From assembly GCA_026005135.1 (NCBI GenBank), contig BPKM01000005.1, positions 62,001-126,000 on the forward strand: 64,000 nucleotides of DNA, given 5' to 3'. The position numbers and the translations under genes were made by a program. Below the pieces are notes generated by a model. That model saw nothing but the letters and a program-made list of their open reading frames with translations, was not told the origin of the DNA and made no database searches. Positions 8,779-17,533 of the stretch are shown in pieces (the stretch's first letter is position 1; each line of letters opens with the position of its first letter). The stretch comes from Leptospiraceae bacterium (GTDB taxonomy: Bacteria > Spirochaetota > Leptospiria > Leptospirales > Leptonemataceae).

Positions 8779-10239
8779 ATGAAAAATCAAATTGAAACAA
8801 TTACAGATATTAACCTGGAAAGAAGGGATTTTCGCCATACAAAAATTATATGTACAATAGGACCTGCAACTAATACACCAGATATGATTGAACAATTAGC
8901 TAAGGCTGGTATGAATCTTGCGAGAATAAATATGTCTCATGGTTCGCAAGAATCTCATTTAAAAGTTATCAAGGCAATTAAAGGTTTAAATCGGAGATTA
9001 AATCATCCTATTGCAATTTTAATGGATTTACAAGGTCCAGAAATCCGAACAGGCGATGTAGCAGATAATTTACATCTTAATGTAGGAGAAATCTTTACTT
9101 TTACTGTAATTCCAGATGTTAATGTTGAAGAAAAAAGTGTATTTGTTAATTATAAAGATATAATAAAAGATTTAAAAAAAGGGGATAAAATAACCGTTGA
9201 TAATGGTTTAATCAATTTACAGGTATTGGAAAAAAACGAAGAATTAGGAACATTAAAATGTAAAGTATTAGAAGGAGGACAATTAGGATCAAGAAAACAT
9301 ATTAACTTGCCAGGTGTTAGAGTAAATTTACCTTCTATTACGGAAAAAGATAAAAAAGATATCCTATTTGCTGTGGAAAATGATGTTGATTTTATCGCTT
9401 TATCGTTTGTAAGACGAGCAGAAGATGTACGTCAGGCAAGAGAAATTATCGAGAAAGCAGATGGGCATACACAAATTATAGCCAAAATCGAAAATCAGGA
9501 AGGAATTGATAATTTTGATGAAATATTAGAAGAAGCTGATGGAATTATGGTTGCACGAGGTGATCTTGGGGTAGAAATAGCTATTGAAGAATTACCGGTT
9601 GTTCAAAGAGAAATGGTTCGCAAATGTATAAAAAAAGGAAAACCAGTTATTGTAGCAACACATATGTTAGAATCAATGATCCAGAATCCAATGCCAACAA
9701 GAGCAGAAGTAACAGATGTTGCCAATGCTGTTTACGAAGAAGTTGATGCCATTATGCTTTCGGGAGAAACTGCTGTAGGAAAATATCCAGTAAAAGCAGT
9801 TTCTATGTTAGATAAAATTGCAAGAAGAATAGAAAAAGAAAACAATATTAATTTTCACTTAGAAAGAGAAGCTAAAACTATTAGAGAAAATTTAGCAAGA
9901 AGTGCATGTCAATTGGCTGATAGTATTGATGCTCCCGCTATCGTTGTTATAACAAGAAGGGGTGCTTTTGCTAAGCAGGTTGCTTCTTTTAGACCTAAAA
10001 AAGCAATCATATATGCTTTTACCAATATGTCCAGTACAAGAAGAAAATTATGGTTAGTTCGATCTGTGGTACCTTTTTTGATGGAATTTTCTAAGGATCC
10101 AGAAAAGACTATTCGAAGAGCTTTTCAGAAATTAAAAGAAAGAAATCGCGTTTTACCCGGTGATCCAATTGTAGTATTATCTGATATAGAAGCAGGTGGA
10201 GAAAAAGTAACCAGTGTACAGGTTCGAGTATTTCAATAA
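8779..10239 (+). CDS. pyk: Pyruvate kinase
   Basis: 486 residues. Motifs in order: [44 protein letters not shown], the family signature [17 protein letters not shown] with the active-site Lys and Glu, and [11 protein letters not shown]. It catalyses the last step of glycolysis, phosphoenolpyruvate plus ADP to pyruvate plus ATP. About 25 residues precede the catalytic core, slightly more than usual. It shares the window with gpmI but is not clustered with it. Confidence 0.95.
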   Translation: MKNQIETITDINLERRDFRHTKIICTIGPATNTPDMIEQLAKAGMNLARINMSHGSQESHLKVIKAIKGLNRRLNHPIAILMDLQGPEIRTGDVADNLHLNVGEIFTFTVIPDVNVEEKSVFVNYKDIIKDLKKGDKITVDNGLINLQVLEKNEELGTLKCKVLEGGQLGSRKHINLPGVRVNLPSITEKDKKDILFAVENDVDFIALSFVRRAEDVRQAREIIEKADGHTQIIAKIENQEGIDNFDEILEEADGIMVARGDLGVEIAIEELPVVQREMVRKCIKKGKPVIVATHMLESMIQNPMPTRAEVTDVANAVYEEVDAIMLSGETAVGKYPVKAVSMLDKIARRIEKENNINFHLEREAKTIRENLARSACQLADSIDAPAIVVITRRGAFAKQVASFRPKKAIIYAFTNMSSTRRKLWLVRSVVPFLMEFSKDPEKTIRRAFQKLKERNRVLPGDPIVVLSDIEAGGEKVTSVQVRVFQ

Positions 10240-10297
10240 TAAATTAAAATAAAATAAATGACTTGAAACTTTTTAATAAATAAAAAAAATTGGTAAT

Positions 10298-10753
10298 ATG
10301 AAAAAAATATTACTTTTAATTACAATAAGTTTTTTCTTTGCTATAAATTGCAAGGAAAAAACAGAAGAACAGGTAGAGCCAAAGGGTGTTTATTTTATTG
10401 AGCCACAGGATGGTGCGGAAGTAACAAATCCAGTTAAAATTAAAATGGGGGTAGGTGGCATGGAAGTAGTACCTGCAGGCGAAATAAAAGAAGGTACAGG
10501 CCATCACCATATTATCATTGATGGTCCAGATTATATAGAAGCAGGGCAGGTAATTCCTTCTGATGAAAAACATTTACATTTTGGACAGGGGCAAACAGAA
10601 ACAGAATTAAATTTACCTCCAGGTGAACATACTTTAACCTTACAATTTGCAGATGGAGAACATAAATCTTATGGTAAAGAATGGGCAAAAAAAATAAAAA
10701 TTATTGTTAAAGAAACAGAAGAACAATCCAATACAAATCAAGAGAAAAAATAA
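10298..10753 (+). CDS. DUF4399 lipoprotein
   Basis: 151 residues. A signal peptide with lipobox FAINC (Cys18) is followed by a domain with GTGHHHIIIDGP, HLHFGQGQTETEL and LPPGEHTLTLQFADGEH. That is the DUF4399 pattern, a small beta-sandwich with conserved histidines. The histidines could bind a metal, but no function is established for the family. The protein should be anchored in a membrane, facing the periplasm or surface. A perfect hairpin follows the stop codon. Confidence 0.85.
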   Translation: MKKILLLITISFFFAINCKEKTEEQVEPKGVYFIEPQDGAEVTNPVKIKMGVGGMEVVPAGEIKEGTGHHHIIIDGPDYIEAGQVIPSDEKHLHFGQGQTETELNLPPGEHTLTLQFADGEHKSYGKEWAKKIKIIVKETEEQSNTNQEKK

Positions 10754-10759
10754 TTTTAA

Positions 10760-10784
10760 AGCCGTCTCAGGACGGCTCTTTATT
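10760..10784. terminator. Bidirectional rho-independent-like terminator
   Basis: AGCCGTC TCAG GACGGCT forms a perfect seven-base-pair GC-rich stem with a four-base loop, unusual in this AT-rich sequence. It is followed by CTTTATT on the plus strand and by A/T-rich sequence on the minus strand. It sits between the convergent DUF4399 gene and the lysoplasmalogenase frame, whose stop codon lies inside the stem. Confidence 0.75.
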
Positions 10785-11406
10785 GATTTTACAACTACCA
10801 AAACCAATTCCCCATTGTCCTAAGTAATATAATATCATGATATATAAATGAGCAAAGGGAATAGGCTTTATAAATTTATTCCATGCAATAATAGTATCTG
10901 AAATTAAAAATAAAATCGCCCCTATAATAGCGAAATAATTAAAATTTTGATAAAATGTAGTAGAAATTGCCATTAAACTGATTACTATAATATAAATTAT
11001 TACAGGTAATATTAAATTTTCTGGTAATGACAGGTAATAAGATATTGCTTATTCCAATTGAAGTAATGGTAACTAAGATAGAAATCCCTAAGCCTATTGT
11101 ATGAAATTTAAAATTCTTTATAAAATATATAATATAAAAAATATGACCAATTAGAAAACTACCAAGTCCCAGAATAAAGAAAAATTCATTTCTATTCTGG
11201 AATGTTAGAAAAATATCACCTAAGGAACCAAATAATAAACCTGCTGTAATTAAATAATTTTTATTGGAATAACAAAAATAAGCAATACACCAAATAGGTA
11301 TAGGTTTTAGTAAAAAATCAAAAGGTAATGAACTAATTGTATTATCTAAAACAATATACAGAATTCCAGTAATAAAACCTAATAATGTTAGTGTTTTATA
11401 ATTCAT
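10767..11406 (-). pseudogene. Lysoplasmalogenase-like (YhhN family) protein, frameshifted
   Basis: Two overlapping minus-strand frames together make one YhhN-family membrane protein. The upstream frame (from ATG 11406) carries LLFGSLGDIFLTF and GLGSFLIGHIFYI. The downstream frame (to 10767) carries IIGAILFLISDTIIAWNKF and MILYYLGQWGI, the second half of the same fold. They join at about 11020-11040, where one extra base shifts the frame after SNILLPVI, and the other frame continues as PENLILPVI. The family cleaves the vinyl-ether bond of lysoplasmalogens. Either the gene is broken or the assembly has a one-base error; the site is not a homopolymer. Confidence 0.75.
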
Positions 11407-11445
11407 AAATGTTTAAATATTTTTATGGAGAGTTTTGTCAACAGA

Positions 11446-12186
11446 TTACCAGCTTGTAATTCCAGAGAAAAAATATTGTGGTTTTGCTAAACTTTCAGGA
11501 CAATCAACTAAAAAAGGATCATCATTACCATAATCACAAATGGCAAATCTTGTAATCTGATTATTTTGTAATTGAGATATCCAGTTTTTTTGTTCAGAGG
11601 TTAAACTTAATTGATTTTGACAATTTCCTGTAAGATCTTCTATTGCAATTAAACCTTCAATAGAACTAAAAAAATCCATTTCTTTTTCTGTTGCAAGTCG
11701 AGAAACTCCATTTAAAAAAGAAGAATCTGTTAATCCAGTTTCTTCGCAAGAAGATACTCTTTCTATAATAAAATTTGTATTATTATGGGGACCATCTGTA
11801 CCATAAGAAATAGCTAAATAATAATGAGCAGGTAGAATAAGATTATTTATTTTATTTGCAGCATTAACAGATGGACTGGAACAATGATTGAATTGAGCTC
11901 CGATTTGATAAATTTGACTTACAAAACTGGTTCTTTTAAAATTATCATAAAAGAATAAATGATCATAACAGTTATAGCCATAATATTTAAAACACATTAT
12001 AATCCCAGTCCCAGAAATAGATTCATGTAAACCGATAAATAAACAATCTTTTTGCTTTTCTCTTTCCAACATTTTAAGATATTCATCAATAATAATAAAA
12101 GATTTTGTTTTATAAGATTCTGGATTGGGTGCTGGTATGCAATTTAAAATAAAAAATAGCCCTAAGAAATAATATTTATATTTCAT
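11446..12186 (-). CDS. Hypothetical lipoprotein
   Basis: 246 residues beginning with a short signal peptide and lipobox FILNC (Cys at about 16). The mature part has many cysteines (DCLFIG, GIIMCFKYYGYNCYD, FNHCSSP, VSSCEET, GNCQNQ, FAICDYG, LVDCPES), suggesting disulfides outside the cytoplasm. I recognise no domain. It is expressed away from the Rpn genes at 12.3 kb, with a 129-base AT-rich gap between them. Confidence 0.65.
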   Translation of the reverse strand: MKYKYYFLGLFFILNCIPAPNPESYKTKSFIIIDEYLKMLEREKQKDCLFIGLHESISGTGIIMCFKYYGYNCYDHLFFYDNFKRTSFVSQIYQIGAQFNHCSSPSVNAANKINNLILPAHYYLAISYGTDGPHNNTNFIIERVSSCEETGLTDSSFLNGVSRLATEKEMDFFSSIEGLIAIEDLTGNCQNQLSLTSEQKNWISQLQNNQITRFAICDYGNDDPFLVDCPESLAKPQYFFSGITSW

Positions 12187-12315
12187 AAGTACAAATTTGT
12201 TTTATTTATCTTTTTTGCAAGAATAAACAAAAAATAATTTTATAATCAAAAATATATTAATAAAACTTAATATATTGACGATCAAAATATAACATAAATG
12301 TTTTTATACCCTATT

Positions 12316-13186
12316 ATGGAAAAGAGTTATTTAAAATATGATGAATTTTTTAAATCAACGACAAAGAGATTTTTTGAGTTATTAGGATGTAAAGTTATAA
12401 CGGAATTTGAGATTTTTAAATTACCTAAGAAAGTAGATATAGTCATTATAAAGAAGTCAGAAAGGGAATTTGTATTTTTTGATTTTTTTAAAGATTTTAA
12501 TATAATCAGTTTTAAATCAGAGAGGGATAAAGCAACCATAAAAGATTTTAGAGATATGTTTATTTATTTACATGGATATTGTAATATGGAAAGAGAAGCG
12601 GAATTAAGAAATACAGTAATGATAATGATAACCCCAAAGATACCTCAAAAACTGTTAGAGGAGATAAGAAGTGATTTAGAATTATATAAGAGAGGGGTAT
12701 GGAGATTTAAAGTAAATACTCTTTTATATGTATCTTGTGGAGATAAATGAGGTAGAGGAATACAATATAGAGACAGAATATTTATATTTATTTTCGGAGT
12801 ATCATAAGTTAAGAGAAGGGTTATTAAAGTTAAAGGAAATTGAATATCCTGCAAAAAAAATGATTGAATTTTTATGGAAGCGTTATTATATAAGATATAG
12901 TAATTTTGAGAGAGAATTACCAGAGGAGTTAAAGATGCCCAAGGTATACGAAGCGGATATAACAGATTTAGTAGCACCATTCATAGAGAAATGGAAAAGA
13001 GAAGGAAAACAGGAAGGTAGAAAGGAAGGAATTAAGGAAGGAATCAAAGAAGGAATCAAAGAAGGGGAGATTAAAGCTAAAATAGAGATAGCAAAAAAAA
13101 TGAAAGAGGAAGGGATAGCTATAGATATAATAATAAAGGTTACAGGATTAACAAAAAAAGATTTAAAAAAATATAAAATTATATAA
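12316..13186 (+). pseudogene. Rpn-family PD-(D/E)XK nuclease, frameshifted copy
   Basis: Nearly identical to the intact gene at 13309 but with one extra base near 12720, after the residues RFKVNT, which throws the frame into a stop at 12750. The rest continues in another frame to 13186. The internal ATG at 12935, preceded by AGAGGAG, would still allow separate translation of the C-terminal domain (MPKVYEADIT, then KEGI repeats, then AKKMKEEG and TGLTKKDLKKY). This copy has only about four KEGx repeats against about ten in its neighbour. An upstream ATG at 12298 is less likely because the neighbouring copy starts at MEKSYLKYDEFF. Confidence 0.75.
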
Positions 13187-13308
13187 TTAGGGTTGTATAT
13201 TCCATTTTATATTCCTATCAAAAAATAATTTGAATAAAGTTGTAATATATTAAATCAAAGATAAAAAATAATATAATTTAAAGATAAATTTTCTGGGATT
13301 ATATTTTA

Positions 13309-14262
13309 ATGGAAAAGAGTTATTTAAAATACGATGAATTTTTTAAATCAACGACAAAGAGATTTTTTGAATTATTAGGATGTAAAGTTATAACGGAATT
13401 TGAGATTTTTAAATTACCCAAGAAAGTGGATATAGTCATTATAAAGAAGTCAGAAAGGGAATTTGGATTTTTTGATTTTTTTAAAGATTTTAATATAATT
13501 AGTTTTAAATCAGAGAGGGATAAAGCAACCATAAAAGATTTTAGAGATATGTTTATTTATTTACATGGATATTGTAATATGGAAAGGGAAGCGGAATTAA
13601 GTAATACAGTAATGATAATGATAACACCGAAGATTTCACAAAAATTATTAGAAAAGATTAGAAGTGATTTAGTATTATATAAGAAAGGGGTATGGAGATT
13701 TAAAGTAAATACCTTTAATATGTATCTTGTAGAGATAAATGAGGTAGAGGAATACAATATAGAGACAGAATATTTATATATATTTTCGGAATATAATAAG
13801 TTAAGAGAAGGGTTATTAAAGTTAAAGGAAATTCAATATCCAGCAAAAAAAATGATTGAATTTTTATGGAAGCGTTATTATATAAGATATAGTAATTTTG
13901 AGAAAGATTTACCAGAGGAGTTAAAGATGCCCAAGGTATACGAAGCGGATATAACAGATTTAGTAGCACCATTTATAGAAAAATGGAAAAGAGAAGGAAA
14001 ACAAGTAGGTATACAGGAAGGATTACAGGAAGGTTTAAAAAAAGGGATCAAAAAAGGAATAAAAGAAGGAATAAAAGAAGGTATTAAAGAAGGTATTAAA
14101 GAAGGTATTAAAGAAGGTTTAAAAAAAGGAATTAAAGAAGGGGAGATTAAAGCAAAGGTAGAGATAGCAAAAAAGATGAAAAAAGAAGGAATTTCTATAG
14201 ATATAATAATAAAGGTTACAGGATTAACAAAAAAGGATTTAAAAAAATATAAAATTATATAA
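13309..14262 (+). CDS. Rpn-family PD-(D/E)XK nuclease (RpnL-like)
   Basis: 317 residues. The N-terminal nuclease-like domain runs to about residue 200, with KYDEFFKSTTKRFFELL, the acidic KKVDIVII and IISFKSERDK. The usual glutamate of the ExK motif is replaced by Ser (ISFK). The C-terminal part holds about ten four-residue repeats of the KEGI/QEGL type, then AKKMKKEGISIDII and TGLTKKDLKKYKII. Rpn proteins are reported as recombination-promoting nucleases and as phage-defence toxins inhibited by their own separately translated C-terminus. The internal ATG at 13927 fits that arrangement. It is a tandem duplicate of the broken copy upstream, and its stop abuts the stop of the convergent gene at 14263. 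Confidence 0.8.
   Translation: MEKSYLKYDEFFKSTTKRFFELLGCKVITEFEIFKLPKKVDIVIIKKSEREFGFFDFFKDFNIISFKSERDKATIKDFRDMFIYLHGYCNMEREAELSNTVMIMITPKISQKLLEKIRSDLVLYKKGVWRFKVNTFNMYLVEINEVEEYNIETEYLYIFSEYNKLREGLLKLKEIQYPAKKMIEFLWKRYYIRYSNFEKDLPEELKMPKVYEADITDLVAPFIEKWKREGKQVGIQEGLQEGLKKGIKKGIKEGIKEGIKEGIKEGIKEGLKKGIKEGEIKAKVEIAKKMKKEGISIDIIIKVTGLTKKDLKKYKII
13914..13929 (+). promoter_or_regulatory. Internal Shine-Dalgarno and ATG inside the Rpn gene
   Basis: AGAGGAG at 13914-13920 lies six bases before an in-frame ATG at 13927. Translation from here would give a 111-residue C-terminal protein (MPKVYEADIT, repeats, terminal helices), corresponding to RpnS, the intragenic antitoxin described for E. coli Rpn loci. 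The same site exists in the broken upstream copy (ATG 12935). Confidence 0.55.
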
Positions 14263-14721
14263 TTAGGGTTGTATATTCCATTTTACATTTTCTGCTTTTG
14301 CGATGATAGTTTGATTATCAATGGTATAAAAATATATATATTCATTTCCATCGGGATGGATTTTTCGTTTAAAAGAATAATATTTTACTAATTTTCCTTT
14401 ATTTTCTGGAGGAACAGGTAAGATATAAGCATAAAAGATTTGTTTAAATTTTTGATTCTTATAATTGGTTTTTCTTTTAATTTGTGGAGTATTGTTTTGA
14501 GGTTTGGGGTAAAAATTAAACATTTTTAATATTTCTTCCAGATGGTCTACTTTAATTTGTAAGGTTAAAGTTTGAATTTTGTTTTGTTCTGGTGGACACG
14601 AACTAATAGTTTTAGTGGATAGGGATTGGTGAAAAAATAAATAGAATAAATAAGCAATAAAAGTCATTTGTATGATAATTATCGTTAAGCATAAAATAAT
14701 AAAAAGTTTTAATATCTTCAT
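14263..14721 (-). CDS. Hypothetical membrane-anchored protein
   Basis: 152 residues with one N-terminal transmembrane segment (about residues 5-32) and a periplasmic part starting at SLSTKTISSCPPEQNK. An amphipathic stretch follows (TLTLQIKVDHLEEILKMF), then a basic region ending in KRKIHPDGNEYIYFYTIDNQT. No family is recognised. It starts nine bases after the frameshifted gene upstream, so the two probably form one transcript. Confidence 0.5.
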   Translation of the reverse strand: MKILKLFIILCLTIIIIQMTFIAYLFYLFFHQSLSTKTISSCPPEQNKIQTLTLQIKVDHLEEILKMFNFYPKPQNNTPQIKRKTNYKNQKFKQIFYAYILPVPPENKGKLVKYYSFKRKIHPDGNEYIYFYTIDNQTIIAKAENVKWNIQP

Positions 14722-14730
14722 AACCTTATC

Positions 14731-15409
14731 CTAAAATGTTTTTTTATAATATAAAGAAATATGATTTTGAAATAAAATACTGGAATCAATTTTTTTTCTA
14801 TTAGGGATGTTTAGATTATTTCCTATAGAATCATAACCAAATATTTGATAGGCTCTATAAGAAATATAAAATTCGAATCCTATGGTAGTACTAAACATAA
14901 GATAAAATAAATTTCTGGCAAAATTAAAGCGTTTTTCTGCTTCTTTACTATCTTGAAAAAGCCAATTATCAGATTCTTTTAATTGTTTACTTTTTTGTAG
15001 AGCATTTATATAGGTTAATAAAGATAATGACCATAGTGTGATTTTAGTCCATCTTGTATTTTCATCATTCCAGTAATATATAGTAATATCTCGTTTTAAA
15101 ATATATTCTTCGCCAGAATGTAAAAACAAAAAAGAAGATATAGCTGCATCTAAGGGCTTTGCATATCGAATTTTATAAAAATATTCTGATGGAATTAAAT
15201 TCCTCTGAGTTTAAAAATCGTCCATATTGAAAATTACGAATATAATATTTTTTATTTTGATCGATAGAATCAAAAGAAAGTAATTCTACTTCGGTAAAAT
15301 AATTTTTTTGATAAAGATAAATTATTGTTTCTGCATTTAGTTTTGTAGAAATAAAATAAATTATTAATATTATTTTTACTATTATATAGGATTTTGAAAT
15401 AAAAAACAT
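14731..15409 (-). pseudogene. Hypothetical exported protein, apparently frameshifted
   Basis: The first frame starts at ATG 15409 (preceded by TGAGG) with a signal-like helix ending KLNAETIIY, then KNYFTEVELLSFDS, and stops at 15173. The next frame, open from before 15175 to 14731, reads PSEYFYKIRYAKPLDAA then FLHSGEEYILKRD without its own good start. The two meet at about 15175-15190, where removing one base would make a single protein of about 225 residues. A second hydrophobic stretch (NLFYLMFSTTIGFEFYIS) is near the end. Function not recognised. Two separate small genes are the alternative. Confidence 0.5.
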
Positions 15410-15485
15410 AACCTCATACCTGAAACACTTATTATATGTATAGTAAAAAAAATAACATTTTTTCACAAAAAATATAATTTTTTAG

Positions 15486-15595
15486 TTGCAAAAAAATATG
15501 GTAATGATAAATAGTCAATAAAATAAAGATAGTTAAAAATAAATTTTAGAAATTTATACAGGTGAGTATAATTTTTAAAATGAGGGAGCCCAAAC
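15486..15595 (+). promoter_or_regulatory. Conserved RHS leader with palindrome, copy A
   Basis: TTGCAA at 15486 followed by TAATGATAAAT could be a promoter. At 15543-15581 an imperfect 16-base inverted repeat (ATTTTAGAAATTTATAC, loop AGGTGA, GTATAATTTTTAAAAT) precedes GAGGGAG and the GTG start. The block recurs before both other RHS heads, so it may be a control element or a recombination end. The role is inferred only. Confidence 0.4.
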
Positions 15596-17524
15596 GTGAG
15601 GCTAAATACAAAATGTTTATATGAATTAATTATCCACTTCGGAGCATTTATCAATTTACGATATAATGTATTGGGTCAGTTAGAATATGTACAGCGAGAT
15701 GATAGAAGTTTTCTAACGCAGATAGATTATATATATGATCACGAAGGGAATTTATTTTTAAAAAGAAGTGATTATGGAGGGAAATTAAGAGAGATACATC
15801 AGATAGATGGAAGTTACAGAATATATACATTAAAAGATAGAGAAGTTCACGAGATAATATTTAATAAAGAAAGCGAGATATTAGGGCATTTTCGCTTTAG
15901 TGGAAGGCATCATTTAGCGATGAATCCCTCTATGTATTATAACAGAATGTTAGCAGGAATAAAAAGACTATTTATTAAATCAAGTTATAAGGATATAGCA
16001 TCATTGATGGGGGCATTATATTATATTACCGATAATACCAAAGCTATGCTGGAACAAATTGATACAAAAGAAATCAAGTATCTATATGAAAGACAAAAAG
16101 AAGCAATATACTATTTTGTATTATTTATATTATTTCTATTAACAATTTATATAATATATCAGAACAATCAACATTACGAAAGCGAATATAGTTATTTAAT
16201 GCAGATAATAGCATTTGTTTTAATTATTATCTTTTATCAGAGTTGTATACCCAGACCAGAGAAACGCCCGAAAATAGAATATGCATTATTAGGACAAAAT
16301 AACCAGAATCTATTAACAACTGGCTTTATGGGACCCATACCAGCACCAGATAATAACATACCTATGGAAGTATTAATCCCCGACGAAGGTGTATATTATT
16401 ATGTAAATGGACTAAATGGTTCAACAGAATTTGTTTTAAATCGCTATGGCAAACCCTTAGCAAGATATGTTTACGAACCCTATGGCAAAATAAATCCCTA
16501 TCTTACAAATCTTGACCTTGACAAAAACCAATATTTCTATAAAGGCAAATTTTATTATACAGGGATGGAATGGGAAGAAGAATTACAATTATATAACTTC
16601 AAAGCAAGATATTACGACCCTTATACAATGCGCTTTATCCAACCAGATCCCGTGCATACAGAAAGAACAGGCTTCGACAACTACGATAGATATAGCTATG
16701 TAAACAATAATCCCGTGAATTTTGTGGATCCAGATGGGAGGGCGATGTGTTCTGGAAATGCGATAGCATTAATAACAGGTGGTATTGGATTAATGTTAGG
16801 AGGGATAGCAGGAGGAGTAGTCGGTGCAGCAGGATTAGGTGTAATAGGAAATTATACTGGTGGAGGAGGAAATTGTTCTACGAGAATAGTAACAAAATGG
16901 GAACATATGATTTCTTTACTATTATATTTTTCGGTTTTGTGGGCTACAGATTTAGTAGGAATTTTAAGCGGTAAAATTGTAGAAAATGAACCTCAAGAAA
17001 AAAATCTATTAATAAAAGGGTTATTACAAATATGGGATTATATTGAAGAACAACCATCATTTGTACATAAATATTCACAGGAAGATATAAAATTAGGTCC
17101 ATTAGGTGAATACAATAAGTTAGGTATATTATCTTTATTAATGTATCAGAAATCTACAAGTGATAATAATCCGCATAATGATATATATCCTGTATTAATG
17201 TATTTGATGATGACAGATGGAATAAGTCATCCAAGATTTGGGATAGATGAAGCATCTTATTTTCATGATATTTATGGTAGTAGTCCATTAAATCCGAAAA
17301 GTAAAAAAGCAAATCAGGCATGGATCAATAGAGCAAATAGGGAAATATTTAGCCATGATAGTTTTAATAGAGTATTTAAAAGAGAATTTAAAGCCTTAGG
17401 TAAAAAGTGTGGTAATGTAAGAGATTTATGTGCGGGAATAAATACGATATTTTCATGGAGTGGACAGGCAATTATAACAATTGCAGGTAATATAACATTT
17501 CAGATAGCAAATTTATTTAATTGA
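15596..17524 (+). CDS. Short RHS-core protein with phospholipase A2-like C-terminal domain
   Basis: 642 residues from GTG (GAGGGAG upstream). Residues 1-60 contain a YD-repeat remnant (YNVLGQLEYVQRDD, DYIYDHEGNLFLKR). Two hydrophobic segments lie at 171-189 and 203-217, the second followed by SCIPRPEKRP. The RHS repeat-associated core runs from about 262 (YYYVNGLNGSTEFVLNRYG, KARYYDPYTMRFIQPDP) to DPDGR at 382. The variable C-terminal domain has a glycine-rich hydrophobic stretch (395-425), GP at 501-502 and DEASYFHDIYG with His557-Asp558, then NQAWI. That dyad pattern resembles phospholipase A2 toxins. RHS proteins normally exceed 1,000 residues, so this head is very short. Five small lipoprotein or tip genes follow. 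Confidence 0.8.
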   Translation: MRLNTKCLYELIIHFGAFINLRYNVLGQLEYVQRDDRSFLTQIDYIYDHEGNLFLKRSDYGGKLREIHQIDGSYRIYTLKDREVHEIIFNKESEILGHFRFSGRHHLAMNPSMYYNRMLAGIKRLFIKSSYKDIASLMGALYYITDNTKAMLEQIDTKEIKYLYERQKEAIYYFVLFILFLLTIYIIYQNNQHYESEYSYLMQIIAFVLIIIFYQSCIPRPEKRPKIEYALLGQNNQNLLTTGFMGPIPAPDNNIPMEVLIPDEGVYYYVNGLNGSTEFVLNRYGKPLARYVYEPYGKINPYLTNLDLDKNQYFYKGKFYYTGMEWEEELQLYNFKARYYDPYTMRFIQPDPVHTERTGFDNYDRYSYVNNNPVNFVDPDGRAMCSGNAIALITGGIGLMLGGIAGGVVGAAGLGVIGNYTGGGGNCSTRIVTKWEHMISLLLYFSVLWATDLVGILSGKIVENEPQEKNLLIKGLLQIWDYIEEQPSFVHKYSQEDIKLGPLGEYNKLGILSLLMYQKSTSDNNPHNDIYPVLMYLMMTDGISHPRFGIDEASYFHDIYGSSPLNPKSKKANQAWINRANREIFSHDSFNRVFKREFKALGKKCGNVRDLCAGINTIFSWSGQAIITIAGNITFQIANLFN

Positions 17525-17533
17525 GGAAACGAA

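Larger units (their letters stand above)
12310..14285 (+). repeat. Tandem duplication of an Rpn gene
   Basis: The Rpn gene at 12316 and its downstream bases (TATATAATTAGGGTTGTAT) recur 993 bases later at 13309, in direct orientation. Most differences are synonymous or lie in the repeat count. The 3' flank after 13186 matches that after 14262, so the duplicated unit extends past the stop codon. Confidence 0.8.

Noticed and set aside
14020-14140. Short tandem DNA repeat that might be a CRISPR array
   Set aside because: The repeats are in-frame 12-base units encoding KEGI within an intact Rpn gene; there are no spacers.
15463-15654. Minus-strand frame opposite the RHS leader and start
   Set aside because: It is antisense to the repeated leader and head, has no recognisable protein, and appears as a fused extension of the Rpn frame in module B.
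16195-16280. Internal lipoprotein start in the RHS head (Met, hydrophobic helix, YQSC)
   Set aside because: The Met is not kept in the intact module C copy (Lys there), and the sequence continues the upstream frame; a second membrane segment is more likely.
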